64,000 nucleotides of DNA from JBGAHD01 sp044226395 (GTDB lineage: Bacteria; Pseudomonadota; Gammaproteobacteria; Xanthomonadales; Ahniellaceae). Below are positions 43,987 to 52,922 of this stretch, piece by piece; positions within the stretch are counted from its first letter, which is position 1, and every line of letters starts with the position of its first letter. The notes beneath the pieces were generated by a model. The model saw only the letters and a program-made list of their open reading frames with translations. It was not told the DNA's origin and searched no databases. Both the position numbers and the translations under genes were made by a program. The stretch spans positions 496,001 through 560,000 of the forward strand of contig JBGAHD010000003.1 in NCBI GenBank assembly GCA_044226395.1, written 5' to 3'.

Positions 43987-44924
43987 GTCTGTGCTCCGGC
44001 GCTGGCGCGCGTGGCGGCGACGAAGACATCCTCGAGATTGGGTTCGACGGGTTCGGCCGTGGCTTCCAGTCCTGCTTCGCCCAAGGCGCGTATCACGCCG
44101 GTTTGATCAACGTCGCGGGCCAGCAGCACGCGCAGAGAATTGCCGATCTGTGCCACGCCGCCGACATCGTCCCGCCGACGCAGCAGGTCTTGCGCGGCGC
44201 GCGGGCGATCGGCCTCGACGCGGATCACGCGATAAGGCAGGTCGCGCGTGAGGTCGCGCGGGCTGCCGTCGGCAACCAAGCGCCCGCGGTCGAGAATGGC
44301 GATGCGATGGCAGCGTTCGGCTTCGTCCATGAAGTGACTCGAGACCAACAAGGTGGTGCCGGCGTCGGCGAGTTCGAAAATGTGATCCCAGAATTCGCGG
44401 CGCGATTCGGGATCGACTTGGCTGGTGGGTTCGTCGAGGAACAACAGCTCCGGGCGATGCAGCACCGCGCCCGCGAGCGCCAAGCGTTGCCGCTGACCGC
44501 CCGACAAGGTGCCCGCCAGTTGCGAGCGTCGCTGATCGAGACGATAGGTCGACAGCACGTGCTCCACGCGCTCGCGCGCGGTGCGGACATCGAGCCCGCG
44601 CACGGCGGCGAGAAAGCGCAGGTTCTCGATGACGCTCAAGTCTTCGTACAAGGAGAAGCGCTGCGTCATGTAACCGATGCGGCGCTTGAGCGCCTCGGCC
44701 TGCGCGGGAATGGCCAGGCCCAGCACTTCGATGTCGCCACCGCTGGGCGTGAGCAAACCGCAGAGCATGCGGATCGTGGTCGACTTGCCCGAGCCATTGG
44801 GCCCGAGAAAGCCATACACGGCCGCGCGCGGCACGGTCAGGTCGAGCGCGTCGACGGCGACGAGTTCGCCGAAACGCCGCGTCAACGCGCGCGTGCGGAT
44901 CGCGGTCTTGGGGTCGAGACTCAT
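43983..44924 (-). CDS. ABC transporter ATP-binding protein
   Basis: A 313-residue ATPase of the ABC-2/DrrA class. Walker A is GPNGSGKSTTI, signature LSGGQRQRLALAGAV, Walker B ELLFLDEPTSQVDPESR. A C-terminal 80-residue extension of the DrrA/YbhF type follows. The ATG at 44924 begins 4 bases after the stop of the HlyD-type gene, within the operon tetR-hlyD-ABC-permease. Confidence 0.9.
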   Translation of the reverse strand: MSLDPKTAIRTRALTRRFGELVAVDALDLTVPRAAVYGFLGPNGSGKSTTIRMLCGLLTPSGGDIEVLGLAIPAQAEALKRRIGYMTQRFSLYEDLSVIENLRFLAAVRGLDVRTARERVEHVLSTYRLDQRRSQLAGTLSGGQRQRLALAGAVLHRPELLFLDEPTSQVDPESRREFWDHIFELADAGTTLLVSSHFMDEAERCHRIAILDRGRLVADGSPRDLTRDLPYRVIRVEADRPRAAQDLLRRRDDVGGVAQIGNSLRVLLARDVDQTGVIRALGEAGLEATAEPVEPNLEDVFVAATRASAGAQT

Positions 44925-44928
44925 CGCA

Positions 44929-45882
44929 TCACCGCGGCGCGGCGAGCGCGACGGCCAGCGGCAAGCCCGCGGGCAATTCGTCGGTGCCCGGGCCGAGCAG
45001 ATCGAACTCGGCGAGATAGGACAGGCGACTGGCGTCATCGCCATGGAGCGCGTAGTAGGGCGTGAAGCTGGGCTCGGCGCGCACGTAGCGCAGATGCGCG
45101 TCGAAGGCGCGCGTGTCGTTGACGAGGGTCACGCGAAAATCGGCCTTCGCGTTCAAGCCCACGCGGAGCCGCTCGGGCACGAACACGCGCGCGTAGGGCG
45201 CTTCGCCCACGAGCAGGCTGATCAGCGGCGCGCCGCGCGTGACTTGATCGCCCACCTCGACCGGGATGGCGTCGACGCGGCCGTCGCGCGGCGCGCGCAC
45301 GGTCAGGCGTTCGAGCGTCAGCGCCAGCACATCGCGACGCGCGTGTTGCGCGGCGAGCGCGGCTTCGGTCTGTTGAGTCTGTTCGGGGCGCGTGCCGTTG
45401 GTGAGCAATTGCAGCGCGGCGGCGGCGGCGCGCGTCTCGGCATCGGCGGCGCGGCTGCTGGCGAGCGCGCGGTCGAGATCGGCGGGTGAGTTCAGGCGTT
45501 TTTCGCGCAGGCCACGCGCGCGTTCGAGTTCTTGCGCGGCATTGGTCGCGAGCGTGCGCGCGCGGTTGAGGCGCGCGCTGGCTTCGGCCACGGATTCGGC
45601 GCGCGCGCCGTTGCGTTGTTCGGCGAGGACGGCGTCGAGGCGCGCGATCTCGGCGTCGATGGCGGCCACGTCGCCCGCGGCGCGGCGCGCGTCGAGTTGC
45701 AGCAGCACATCGCCCGTGCGCACGCGCTGGCCTTCGCGCACGCTGATCACGGTGACGGGTTCGCCGGCTTCGGCGAGCAGTTCGACGCGATCCCATTCGA
45801 GCGTGCCGAGCAAGGGTTGTTCGGTGTGGCGCGCGCAGGCGCCCAGGCACAACGCGGCGAGGAACATCCATGAATTACGCAT
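44929..45882 (-). CDS. HlyD-type lipoprotein efflux adaptor
   Basis: A 317-residue adaptor with a lipobox (LGAC near residues 13-16) so it is probably anchored by lipid rather than by a helix. It has the two biotinyl-lipoyl-like half motifs (EPVTVISVREGQRVRTGDVLLQ and VRAPRDGRVDAIPVEVGDQV) flanking a long coiled-coil hairpin, and a C-terminal barrel. It should link the ABC-2 exporter of the same operon to an outer-membrane channel. Its start overlaps the TetR gene stop by 8 bases. Confidence 0.85.
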   Translation of the reverse strand: MRNSWMFLAALCLGACARHTEQPLLGTLEWDRVELLAEAGEPVTVISVREGQRVRTGDVLLQLDARRAAGDVAAIDAEIARLDAVLAEQRNGARAESVAEASARLNRARTLATNAAQELERARGLREKRLNSPADLDRALASSRAADAETRAAAAALQLLTNGTRPEQTQQTEAALAAQHARRDVLALTLERLTVRAPRDGRVDAIPVEVGDQVTRGAPLISLLVGEAPYARVFVPERLRVGLNAKADFRVTLVNDTRAFDAHLRYVRAEPSFTPYYALHGDDASRLSYLAEFDLLGPGTDELPAGLPLAVALAAPR

Positions 45883-46534
45883 GCGGGGCCTCCAGACCGC
45901 GCATCAGCACGGCGGTGGTGTGTCGAGTGAGGGTGTCGGCGAACGTGGGTTCGACGGGCATGGCCAGGGCCTGTCGCCACACGGGCATGGCGACGATGGG
46001 AAAGACGAGCAGCGAGATCATCGACAAGGCCATCAGGCGCGGATCGAGGTCGTCGCGCAGACGCGCTTGCCGTTGTTCGCGCTGAAACAGCGCGGGCAAG
46101 GCACCGGCCATCGGCCCGGCGAAGCCGCGCACGAAGCGGTCGCGCAGCACGCCGCCTTCGCACACGACCTCGCGCGCGAGGATCGGCGGCAGCCACGGGT
46201 GTTCGAGCATGGTCTGGGTGTAGACGCGCACCATCTCGCCCAGATCGACGCCGCCGCGCGATTGCGCGGCCATCAGAGGTTCGGCGATGCCGCGAAAGAC
46301 AGGCGCGATGCGCTCTTCGACCAAGGCATCGAGCAGACGCGCCTTGCCGCCGAAGTAGTAGTGCACGAGCGCGGGCGTGACGCGCGCGGCGGTGGCCAGT
46401 TCGCGCAAGGTCATGGCCGCGTAGCCGCGCCGCGCGATCAGGCGCGCGGCGTGGTCGAGCAATTGCCCGCGCAGATCGGCGGCGGAGTCGGCGGGGCGTC
46501 CGGGGCGGCGCTTGCGGGTGCGGGTGGTGGCCAT
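45875..46534 (-). CDS. TetR family transcriptional repressor
   Basis: A 219-residue TetR regulator with the N-terminal helix-turn-helix MTLRELATAARVTPALVHYYFGGK (about residues 42-65) and a C-terminal ligand/dimerisation domain containing YTQTMLEHPWLPPILAREVV, as in the CecR/YbiH group that controls a YbhGFSR-type ABC exporter. The start ATG at 46534 is 12 bases from a perfect inverted repeat. It is first in the exporter operon it presumably controls. Confidence 0.88.
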   Translation of the reverse strand: MATTRTRKRRPGRPADSAADLRGQLLDHAARLIARRGYAAMTLRELATAARVTPALVHYYFGGKARLLDALVEERIAPVFRGIAEPLMAAQSRGGVDLGEMVRVYTQTMLEHPWLPPILAREVVCEGGVLRDRFVRGFAGPMAGALPALFQREQRQARLRDDLDPRLMALSMISLLVFPIVAMPVWRQALAMPVEPTFADTLTRHTTAVLMRGLEAPHA

Positions 46535-46545
46535 GGGGCGCAAAA

Positions 46546-46569
46546 GTAATTAATCGGGCAATTAATTAC
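46546..46569. promoter_or_regulatory. Perfect inverted repeat, TetR operator candidate
   Basis: GTAATTAAT (46546-46554) and ATTAATTAC (46561-46569) form a perfect 9-base inverted repeat with a 6-base spacer, 12 bases before the tetR start. Its AT-rich sequence stands out in GC-rich DNA and it is a typical autoregulatory operator position. Confidence 0.65.
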
Positions 46570-46701
46570 AAGTCCGGGCCATGGCCGGGGTTTTTCCGAA
46601 CGCGGCGCGACGCGGCTAGATGACCCGTCGGGCGCGTGTTAACGTCGCCCGGCATCCGCGCGATCGCCACGCGGAATTCTTGATGAGGCCCCCTGACCGC
46701 G

Positions 46702-47757
46702 ATGCCCCTGGCCGTGACGGCTCCCGCTGCGCTCGTCGTCGCCTGCCTGTTGGCGCTGGGCTTTCATCGCAACCGCGCGGTGCAGGTGCTGGGCGTGCTG
46801 GCGATCATGGCGGCGGCGTTCGCGACCGGCGGCGCGCGCGCGATCGAAGGCGCGCTGCGCTTCGGGCCGTGGCTCGCGCTGGCGGCGGTGATCTTGCCCG
46901 AGCCGCGTCTGCTGTCGCGGCGCAATGGCTTGTGGCTGCTCGCGGGATTGATCCTGGCGGCGATCAGTTTGCATGCGCCCGAGCATGTGTTTCGCGGCTT
47001 GGCATCGGCTTCGGCGTGGTTGAGTTTCAAGTTTGATGCGGCGCGCGCCGCGGCGGCGGTGCTGTTGCTCGCGGCGTTGTTGAGCCTGTTGCGCTGGACG
47101 TTCACCGCGCGGCCGATGGAACTGGGACTATGCGTCGTGATCTTCATCGCGGCCGCCGCCTGCGCGCAGACACAGCGGCAACATCAACTGCTGGCCTTCA
47201 CTGGCGCCGGCGCGTTCGCCGCGCTGGCGGTGCTCTACGCCAGTTATCGTATGGCCTTCATCGATGGCCTGACCGGCCTCCCCAATCGGCGCGCGCTGGA
47301 CGAGGCCTTGATGCGCGTCGGTGGTGGTTATGCCCTGGCCATGGTCGACATCGATCATTTCAAGCAATTTAATGACACCTATGGCCATGGCGCCGGGGAC
47401 GTGGTTCTGCGTACAGTGGCGCGGACGCTTCGCCGGCATGTCGGCGGGCAGACGTTTCGCTATGGCGGCGAGGAGTTTTGCGTGATCTTCGAGGGTCGCC
47501 GCGCGGGTCTGGCCGCCGAAGGGTGCGAGCGGGCGCGGGAGGCGGTGCAACAACATCGCATCGACATCCCAACCGCCATGCTAAAGGGCAAGCGCGACGC
47601 CGCGCGCGGCAAGGCCTTGCAGGTGTCGGTGACGATCAGTGTCGGTTGCGCCGAGCGCGCGGCCGAACGAAAGACCGCCGCCGACGTGCTAAAGGCCGCC
47701 GATCAGGCGTTGTACAAGGCCAAGGCCAAGGGTCGTAACCGCGTGATCAAGGCATGA
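46702..47757 (+). CDS. Membrane-bound diguanylate cyclase
   Basis: A 351-residue protein with about six hydrophobic helices in the first 180 residues and a C-terminal GGDEF domain. The catalytic motif is GGEEF (residues 255-259); DGLTGLPNRRALDEAL starts the domain and MVDIDHFKQFNDTYGHGAGD is the nucleotide site. No RxxD inhibitory site stands 5 residues before GGEEF. It should make cyclic di-GMP from GTP, controlled by its membrane sensor. The following small gene may be linked. Confidence 0.88.
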   Translation: MPLAVTAPAALVVACLLALGFHRNRAVQVLGVLAIMAAAFATGGARAIEGALRFGPWLALAAVILPEPRLLSRRNGLWLLAGLILAAISLHAPEHVFRGLASASAWLSFKFDAARAAAAVLLLAALLSLLRWTFTARPMELGLCVVIFIAAAACAQTQRQHQLLAFTGAGAFAALAVLYASYRMAFIDGLTGLPNRRALDEALMRVGGGYALAMVDIDHFKQFNDTYGHGAGDVVLRTVARTLRRHVGGQTFRYGGEEFCVIFEGRRAGLAAEGCERAREAVQQHRIDIPTAMLKGKRDAARGKALQVSVTISVGCAERAAERKTAADVLKAADQALYKAKAKGRNRVIKA

Positions 47758-47780
47758 GCGCGCGCAGGCAGGAGGGGCAC

Positions 47781-48224
47781 ATGACAATTCGGATCATGGT
47801 CCGCTGGACAATGCTGATCGCGCTCGCGTGCGCCGCAAGCGCGCAGGCGGGTCCGGCCGTGTGGCCGACGCTCGAGACCGACAATCGCATGGAACTGCGC
47901 GTGGACGACGTGCGCGCCTATCACGCCGCCATTCAAGCCGCCATGCTCGCGGGCCTGTTCGACGAGATCACGCCGCAGCAGCGCGCGCACGCGCGCGAGG
48001 AACTGGCCAAGGCCGCGAAGATTCTCGGCCGCCGCCGGACGTGGCTCGATTTCGCGCCGGCGCAGATGGCGTCCCTGGTCGAGCATCACAACAAGGTCGT
48101 GGCCATGCTGGGCTTGAACGCCAGCGATCATCTGGCCTGCATCAAGACGCCGCTGGTGGGCACGCGCATTCCCGGCGCGGTGTGCGCGGCGGTGACGCTG
48201 GACCGCGCGCGCAACGGCTCCTGA
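47781..48224 (+). CDS. Hypothetical secreted protein
   Basis: A 147-residue protein with a signal peptide (hydrophobic about residues 8-20, cleaved near AQAGP). The mature part is helical, with RAHAREELAKAAKILGRRR and two cysteines (LACIKT and AVCAAV) near the end. The ATG at 47781 follows AGGAGGGGCAC, an almost perfect ribosome site. It starts 23 bases after the diguanylate cyclase gene. No family recognised. Confidence 0.55.
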   Translation: MTIRIMVRWTMLIALACAASAQAGPAVWPTLETDNRMELRVDDVRAYHAAIQAAMLAGLFDEITPQQRAHAREELAKAAKILGRRRTWLDFAPAQMASLVEHHNKVVAMLGLNASDHLACIKTPLVGTRIPGAVCAAVTLDRARNGS

Positions 48225-48252
48225 CCGACGCGGCCCGCGCCGCGTGAATCGA

Positions 48253-48846
48253 CTACTTCGCTGCCAACAGTTGCTGGATCGCGCCGACAAAGGCGGGATC
48301 GAGCTCGCCCAGTTTGTCGCTGCGCGCGACGATGCGGCCTTCGGCGTCGATCAACACCAGGGCGCTGGCGTGGTTGAACTCGCCGTTGTCGAGCGCGCGG
48401 TATTGAATGTCGAGCAGCGCCGCGAGCTTGCGCACGTTCGCCGGGTCGGTGCGCGCGAGCGTCCAGTGGTCGCGATCGCGCTCGAGCTTGCGTTGCGAGA
48501 AGACTTCGCGCAGGCGCTCGGGCGTGTCGCGCGTCGGATCGAAACTGACCATCAGCACATCGAGTTGCTTCTGCTCGTCCTTCGTCAACGCATGCCGCGT
48601 GCGCTTGACCGCCTCGATGATCAGCGGGCAGGCGTACTGGCACGAGCTGTAGAACATGCTGACCAATTGCACGCGGCCGCGTCGCGCGGCGAGCGCGGTG
48701 TCGTGGCCGTCTTGATCGGTCAGCGGCAAATCGAGTTGATAGATCGAATCGGACGGCGGCGGCGCTTTGTCGGCCGCGGCGCGCGTGGGCGCGGCCATCG
48801 CGGCCAGGAGCAGCAGCCCGATCAGGGCTTGCACGAGACGAATCAT
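48253..48846 (-). CDS. SCO1/SenC family protein
   Basis: A 197-residue thioredoxin-fold copper chaperone with a signal peptide and the metal/redox motif CQYAC (SMFYSSCQYACPLIIEAV), plus a conserved-looking histidine in FNHASALVLID. SCO proteins deliver copper to cupredoxin-containing enzymes. It overlaps the NirV gene by 4 bases (ATGA) as the last gene of nirK-nirV-SCO, so it is probably the copper chaperone for NirK. Confidence 0.88.
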   Translation of the reverse strand: MIRLVQALIGLLLLAAMAAPTRAAADKAPPPSDSIYQLDLPLTDQDGHDTALAARRGRVQLVSMFYSSCQYACPLIIEAVKRTRHALTKDEQKQLDVLMVSFDPTRDTPERLREVFSQRKLERDRDHWTLARTDPANVRKLAALLDIQYRALDNGEFNHASALVLIDAEGRIVARSDKLGELDPAFVGAIQQLLAAK

Positions 48847-49640
48847 GGCGAAGAAGTCTCCAAAGTTCTGGCGCAACGAAAGCCCAGACGGTTGGTGGTG
48901 TCGGCGGCCTTGAGCGCGCTCAACATCGCCACGCGCATCAGCACGGCGTAGTTGTCGCGGTCGCGCAGGTTCATCGCGCCGGCGCCGCAGAATTTCAGGC
49001 GATCGGGATCGTTCTGATCGCGACTGTCGCTGGCCACGAGCAGGGCGTTGAAGTCATCGACCCATTCCCACACGAGGCCATGCATGTCGCGCGCGCCGTA
49101 AAAGTTTGGCTCGCCGCCGACATCGGCCAGCGAGTCGCTGGCCGGTCGCGCGTACCAGTTGAGAATGCGTTCGCGCCATGCCGGGTCGGGACGCGCGTCG
49201 GCGCGCGTTTCATCGGCGGCGGCGGTGAACTCCCACTCGTTCCACGTCGGCAGGCGCGCGTGCTCGGCTTCGCAAAAGGCTTGCGCGGCGAACCAGCTGA
49301 CGTGGGTCACGGGTTGTTGGGGCGAGGCATCGGGACCCAGCGCATCGGCCGAGGACCAGTGCTGCAGATAGCGCGCCTCGGCCATCACGCGCGGCACGCG
49401 ATCGCGCCGCCACTCGGCATGCGCGGTGACGAAGGCCAGAAACTCGGCATTCGTCACCGGCGTGGCGCGCAGTTCGAAGGGCGTCACGCGCGCGTCGGCG
49501 GCCTTGTCATCGGCCGGCAGCACGCTCGCGAAGGTGCCGCCCGCGATCGTCACGTAGTCGGCGCCCAGCGCGAGGGTCGACAGCAGACCCCAGCTCAGAC
49601 CGCAGGCCCATCGCGTGATCGCGCGCGGCATCATGGTCAT
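48843..49640 (-). CDS. nirV: NirV-like formylglycine-generating-enzyme family protein
   Basis: A 265-residue exported SUMF1/FGE-fold protein. After a signal peptide come IAGGTFASVLPADDKAADAR, FELRATPVTNAEFLAFV, PVTHVSWFAAQAFCEAEHAR, LPTWNEWEF and LGFRCAR, the usual FGE-sulfatase-like landmarks. In nirK clusters this protein is called NirV; its role in nitrite reductase maturation or function is not settled. The nirK stop is 4 bases upstream; ATG codons at 49634 and 49631 are alternative starts. Confidence 0.82.
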   Translation of the reverse strand: MTMMPRAITRWACGLSWGLLSTLALGADYVTIAGGTFASVLPADDKAADARVTPFELRATPVTNAEFLAFVTAHAEWRRDRVPRVMAEARYLQHWSSADALGPDASPQQPVTHVSWFAAQAFCEAEHARLPTWNEWEFTAAADETRADARPDPAWRERILNWYARPASDSLADVGGEPNFYGARDMHGLVWEWVDDFNALLVASDSRDQNDPDRLKFCGAGAMNLRDRDNYAVLMRVAMLSALKAADTTNRLGFRCARTLETSSP

Positions 49641-49644
49641 GCCC

Positions 49645-51102
49645 TCAATGCGCCGCCGCGGGCGCGGCGGCCTTGGACAATTCGTCGCGAATGGCCTTGA
49701 CGTCCTTGGCCTCGATGCGACCGCCCGGATTGCCCCAACTGTTGAGCACGAAGGTCAGGATGTTCGCGACCTCGTCATCGTTGAGCTGCGTCATCGGCGG
49801 CATCACCGAGGTGTAGTCCTGACCATTGACCGTGACCTTGCCCGTGAGACCCTGCAACACCACGCGCACGGCGCGCTTGGAATCAGCGGCGAGGAAATCG
49901 CTCTTGGCCAGCGGCGGGAACACGCCCGGCAAGCCTTCGCCATTGGCCTGGTGACACACCGAGCACGTGCCCGCGAACAACTGCTGGCCGGCCTTGACCT
50001 GATCCTCGCGCGTCAGCGTGCCGCTGGCCGCGGCTTGGGTGGCTTGCGACACGGCCGCCAGGTTGTCGTTGGCGCGATCGCCCAGATACACCGAGTCGAC
50101 TTCCTTGCCCGAATAAATCGCCTTGTTCTCCGGACCATCGACTTTCAAAATCGCCAGCGCGCCCTTGTTGAACGCGCGGAAGATCGAGTGATCGACCAGC
50201 ACGTAGCTGCCCGGCACGTCGGTGCGGAATTCGACGATGGCCGCGCCGCCGGCGGGAATCAGCGTGGTTTGCACATTCTCTTGCGCGTGCGTGCCACCTT
50301 CTTGCTGCACGCGATCGAAGATCTCGCCGATCACGTGGAAGCTCGACACCAGGTTGGGACCGCCGTTACCGACGAAGATGCGCACGGTCTCGTTGGTCTT
50401 GGCCGTGAGCGCGCGCTCGCCGGTCAACGCGCCTTCGGCGCCATTGAACAGCACATAGGTCGGACGCTCGTCGATGGCCTTTTCCATGTCGAAAGGTTGA
50501 TGGCCTTTCTCGCGATACTTGCCCGTGGTGTAGAAATCGCCTTGCATCACGTAGTACTCGTGATCGACCGGCGGCAGGCCTTCGGGCGGCTCGACCAGGA
50601 TCAGGCCATACATGCCGTTGGCGACATGCATGCCGACCGGCGCGGTGGCGCAGTGATAGACGTAGATGCCTTCGTTGAGCGCGGTGAAGGTGAATTGCGA
50701 TTCATGGCCGGGCGCGGTGAACGTCGACGCCGCGCCGCCACCCGGGCCGGTCACGCCGTGCAGATCGATGTTGTGCGGCATCTTGCTGCTGGGGTGATTG
50801 CGCAGATGAAACTCCACCACATCGCCCTTGCGCACGCGGATGAACTTGCCCGGCACGGTGCCGCCGTAAGTCCAAAAGGTGTAAGTCACGCCTTCGGAGA
50901 TTTGCAGTTCCTTTTCGATCACTTCGAGTTCGACGATCACCTTCGCCGGCGCCTTGCGGCCCGTGGCCGTGGGCACCATCGGCGGTGACGTCAGTTGCGC
51001 GTGGACGGGAGCGCCGGTGGGCGCGGCGGGCATGTCGGCCGCGGCGCGGTCGACGAGCGTCAAGGCCATCAGTCCAGCGATGGCGAGGCTCAGTGCTTTC
51101 AT
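49645..51102 (-). CDS. nirK: Copper nitrite reductase with C-terminal cytochrome c
   Basis: A 485-residue periplasmic enzyme reducing nitrite to NO. After a signal peptide, the cupredoxin domains show type 1 copper ligands His110, Cys151, His159, Met164 (YHCATAPVGMHVANGM), type 2 ligands His115, His150 and His305 (VDHSIFRAF), and catalytic Asp113 and His256. A class I cytochrome c domain follows (about 365-465) with CSVCH (380-384) and VMPPM as the distal methionine. The fused haem domain supplies electrons directly. The ATG at 51102 follows CGGAGG; an FNR/DNR box lies 74 bases upstream. Confidence 0.95.
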   Translation of the reverse strand: MKALSLAIAGLMALTLVDRAAADMPAAPTGAPVHAQLTSPPMVPTATGRKAPAKVIVELEVIEKELQISEGVTYTFWTYGGTVPGKFIRVRKGDVVEFHLRNHPSSKMPHNIDLHGVTGPGGGAASTFTAPGHESQFTFTALNEGIYVYHCATAPVGMHVANGMYGLILVEPPEGLPPVDHEYYVMQGDFYTTGKYREKGHQPFDMEKAIDERPTYVLFNGAEGALTGERALTAKTNETVRIFVGNGGPNLVSSFHVIGEIFDRVQQEGGTHAQENVQTTLIPAGGAAIVEFRTDVPGSYVLVDHSIFRAFNKGALAILKVDGPENKAIYSGKEVDSVYLGDRANDNLAAVSQATQAAASGTLTREDQVKAGQQLFAGTCSVCHQANGEGLPGVFPPLAKSDFLAADSKRAVRVVLQGLTGKVTVNGQDYTSVMPPMTQLNDDEVANILTFVLNSWGNPGGRIEAKDVKAIRDELSKAAAPAAAH

Positions 51103-51169
51103 GGTCATCCTCCGGCAGTGAACGTGCATGCGATGCAAGCAGTCTGCGCCCGTGGTCGGGCGAATCGCT

Positions 51170-51183
51170 CTGATCCAGGTCAA
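51170..51183 (-). promoter_or_regulatory. FNR/DNR box upstream of nirK
   Basis: TTGACCTGGATCAG on the minus strand, matching the FNR/DNR consensus TTGAT-N4-ATCAA in 8 of 10 positions. It is centred 74 bases before the nirK start. An identical 14-mer precedes norB. Confidence 0.75.
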
Positions 51184-51204
51184 GCGTCCCGCGATTGCCC
51201 GGGA

Positions 51205-51606
51205 TCAACGCAGCCCGAACGCGAGCCAGCCCAAGGGATGATGGGCGCGCGCCACGCTGACGATCGTCAGCAACACGGCGAGCGCGGCGAAAAAACAAAT
51301 CACGCGCGTTCGCTTCGTCTTTCCCCGACGCAATGCGTATACGCCGAGAACGATGTAGACGACAAGCAGCACGACCTTCACTGTGAGCCAATCGTGCAAA
51401 ATGGGATATTGGTGCAAGACCGAAACCAGCATCAGCGCCGCGGTCAGCAAGGTCGTGTCGATCGCGTACGAGAGCATGCGCAAGGCGACATGATTGGCCC
51501 ACCGCGATTCGGCCATCATCAACAGGCCGCGAAGCGCGAACAGACTGCCCGACAGGATCACGCACAGCACGTGCACGTATTTGATCTGCGGGTAGAACTC
51601 GATCAT
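51205..51606 (-). CDS. SirB2-like membrane protein
   Basis: A 133-residue protein with four hydrophobic helices and the start MIEFYPQIKYVHVLCVILSG with conserved-looking histidine (VHV) and later RAHHPLGW. It fits the SirB2 (invasion gene expression up-regulator) family, small haem-copper-like membrane proteins of unclear role that recur in denitrification loci. It starts 10 bases after the nnrS stop and is last in the norB operon. Confidence 0.72.
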   Translation of the reverse strand: MIEFYPQIKYVHVLCVILSGSLFALRGLLMMAESRWANHVALRMLSYAIDTTLLTAALMLVSVLHQYPILHDWLTVKVVLLVVYIVLGVYALRRGKTKRTRVICFFAALAVLLTIVSVARAHHPLGWLAFGLR

Positions 51607-51616
51607 GCGGGAATGC

Positions 51617-52909
51617 TCAGCCGGGCTGTCCGTCGGCGCGTGGCGTGAGATAGATAAAGGCCGAGCGCGCGACCCAGGGTAGGAAAGCCGCCAGCCAACC
51701 GCAAGCCGCGATCACCAGCCACAGCGGCGTGTCGTGCGCGACTTCGGCGGTGATGCGCGTGAGCGCCACGACTTGCAGCAAGGCATATGTCAGCCACGCG
51801 ACCGCGCCCATTTGCAGCGGCCGGCCTGAGTGGCCCTGCGTGACGCGCGTGACCATGGCCACGAGCATCGAGCCGAAATAGCCGACGGTGAGCGCATGCA
51901 CCGGCGCGCGGCCGAGAAGGAAGTCACCGGTCAGCCACAACACCATGCTCTGCAGCGAAAACAGCGCGAACGCGATCGGCAGCCACGCGAAAGCGAGATA
52001 CAGCACCGTGAGCAAGCCCGGGCGCAGGCAACGCCACGGCTGCCACGCCAGCCATTGGCCGAGCAACACCGTGGTCATTGGCACATCGACGAACCACAGC
52101 CATTCGTAGCGATGCGTCAGTTCCAGGCCCAAGTGCGCGAGCACGAGAATCCAAATCGCCCACAGACTCCACGTCGGTCGATAGACCGTGTACGTCGGCC
52201 CGACGATATTGGCGCTGAAAAAGGGCATCATGCGGTGGCACACGGTGAAGTACATCGGCACCAGCAGACCGAAGGTGCCGAGCTTGATCGCCACCGTCGA
52301 CAACCACCACGGGCCGCCCAGCACCAGCGCGGCGAAGGCGATCATGCCGCACCAGCCCAGCAGCAAGGCCGCGTAGCACGACACCGCGTGACGCTCGATC
52401 ACGCGATGTCGCCACAGAAAGCGCCCCAGCACCATCACGCCGAAGGTCCAGCCGGCGAGCATCATCGCCGTGCCCGCGATTAGCAGCGGGCGCGCGTTCA
52501 ACAGACCCGCGTGCGTGAGCAGATAACCACCGAACACGCCGAGGAACACGGGCACGTAGTGGCGCTGGCTAAAACCGGGCAAGGACATCCAGCGCGGAAA
52601 CACCGTCAGCAAGAAGCCAAAGATGAACATCGACAGCATGCCGTACTGCGTGAGCACAGCATGCGCCCAGCCGGCGGGAATCGGCGACTCAGGAAACGAA
52701 AGACCAAATCGCCCCGCCACCAGAAACGCCGCCCACCACGTCATCGACGCCATCACCGCCATCGCGCCGGCGAAGAACATCAGTCGATGCGGCGCCGCCG
52801 CGAGCAGCTTGGGCAGATCCGCGAGCGACAGGCCTTGATCACCCGTCGCGCGGTTCGCGCGCGACGGGGCCGCGACAGCGGCGATATGGCGAGGCGTGAT
52901 GGCGTTCAT
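51617..52909 (-). CDS. nnrS: NnrS family protein
   Basis: A 430-residue haem- and copper-containing membrane protein with about 12 helices and the family segments HRLMFFAGAMAVMASMTWW, GWAHAVLTQYGMLSMFIFGF and HALTVGYFGSMLVAMVTRVTQGHSGR. NnrS protects cells from NO during denitrification and supports expression of nitrite and NO reductases. It starts 13 bases after the norB stop and belongs to that operon. Confidence 0.9.
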   Translation of the reverse strand: MNAITPRHIAAVAAPSRANRATGDQGLSLADLPKLLAAAPHRLMFFAGAMAVMASMTWWAAFLVAGRFGLSFPESPIPAGWAHAVLTQYGMLSMFIFGFLLTVFPRWMSLPGFSQRHYVPVFLGVFGGYLLTHAGLLNARPLLIAGTAMMLAGWTFGVMVLGRFLWRHRVIERHAVSCYAALLLGWCGMIAFAALVLGGPWWLSTVAIKLGTFGLLVPMYFTVCHRMMPFFSANIVGPTYTVYRPTWSLWAIWILVLAHLGLELTHRYEWLWFVDVPMTTVLLGQWLAWQPWRCLRPGLLTVLYLAFAWLPIAFALFSLQSMVLWLTGDFLLGRAPVHALTVGYFGSMLVAMVTRVTQGHSGRPLQMGAVAWLTYALLQVVALTRITAEVAHDTPLWLVIAACGWLAAFLPWVARSAFIYLTPRADGQPG

Positions 52910-52922
52910 GACCCGATCTCGC

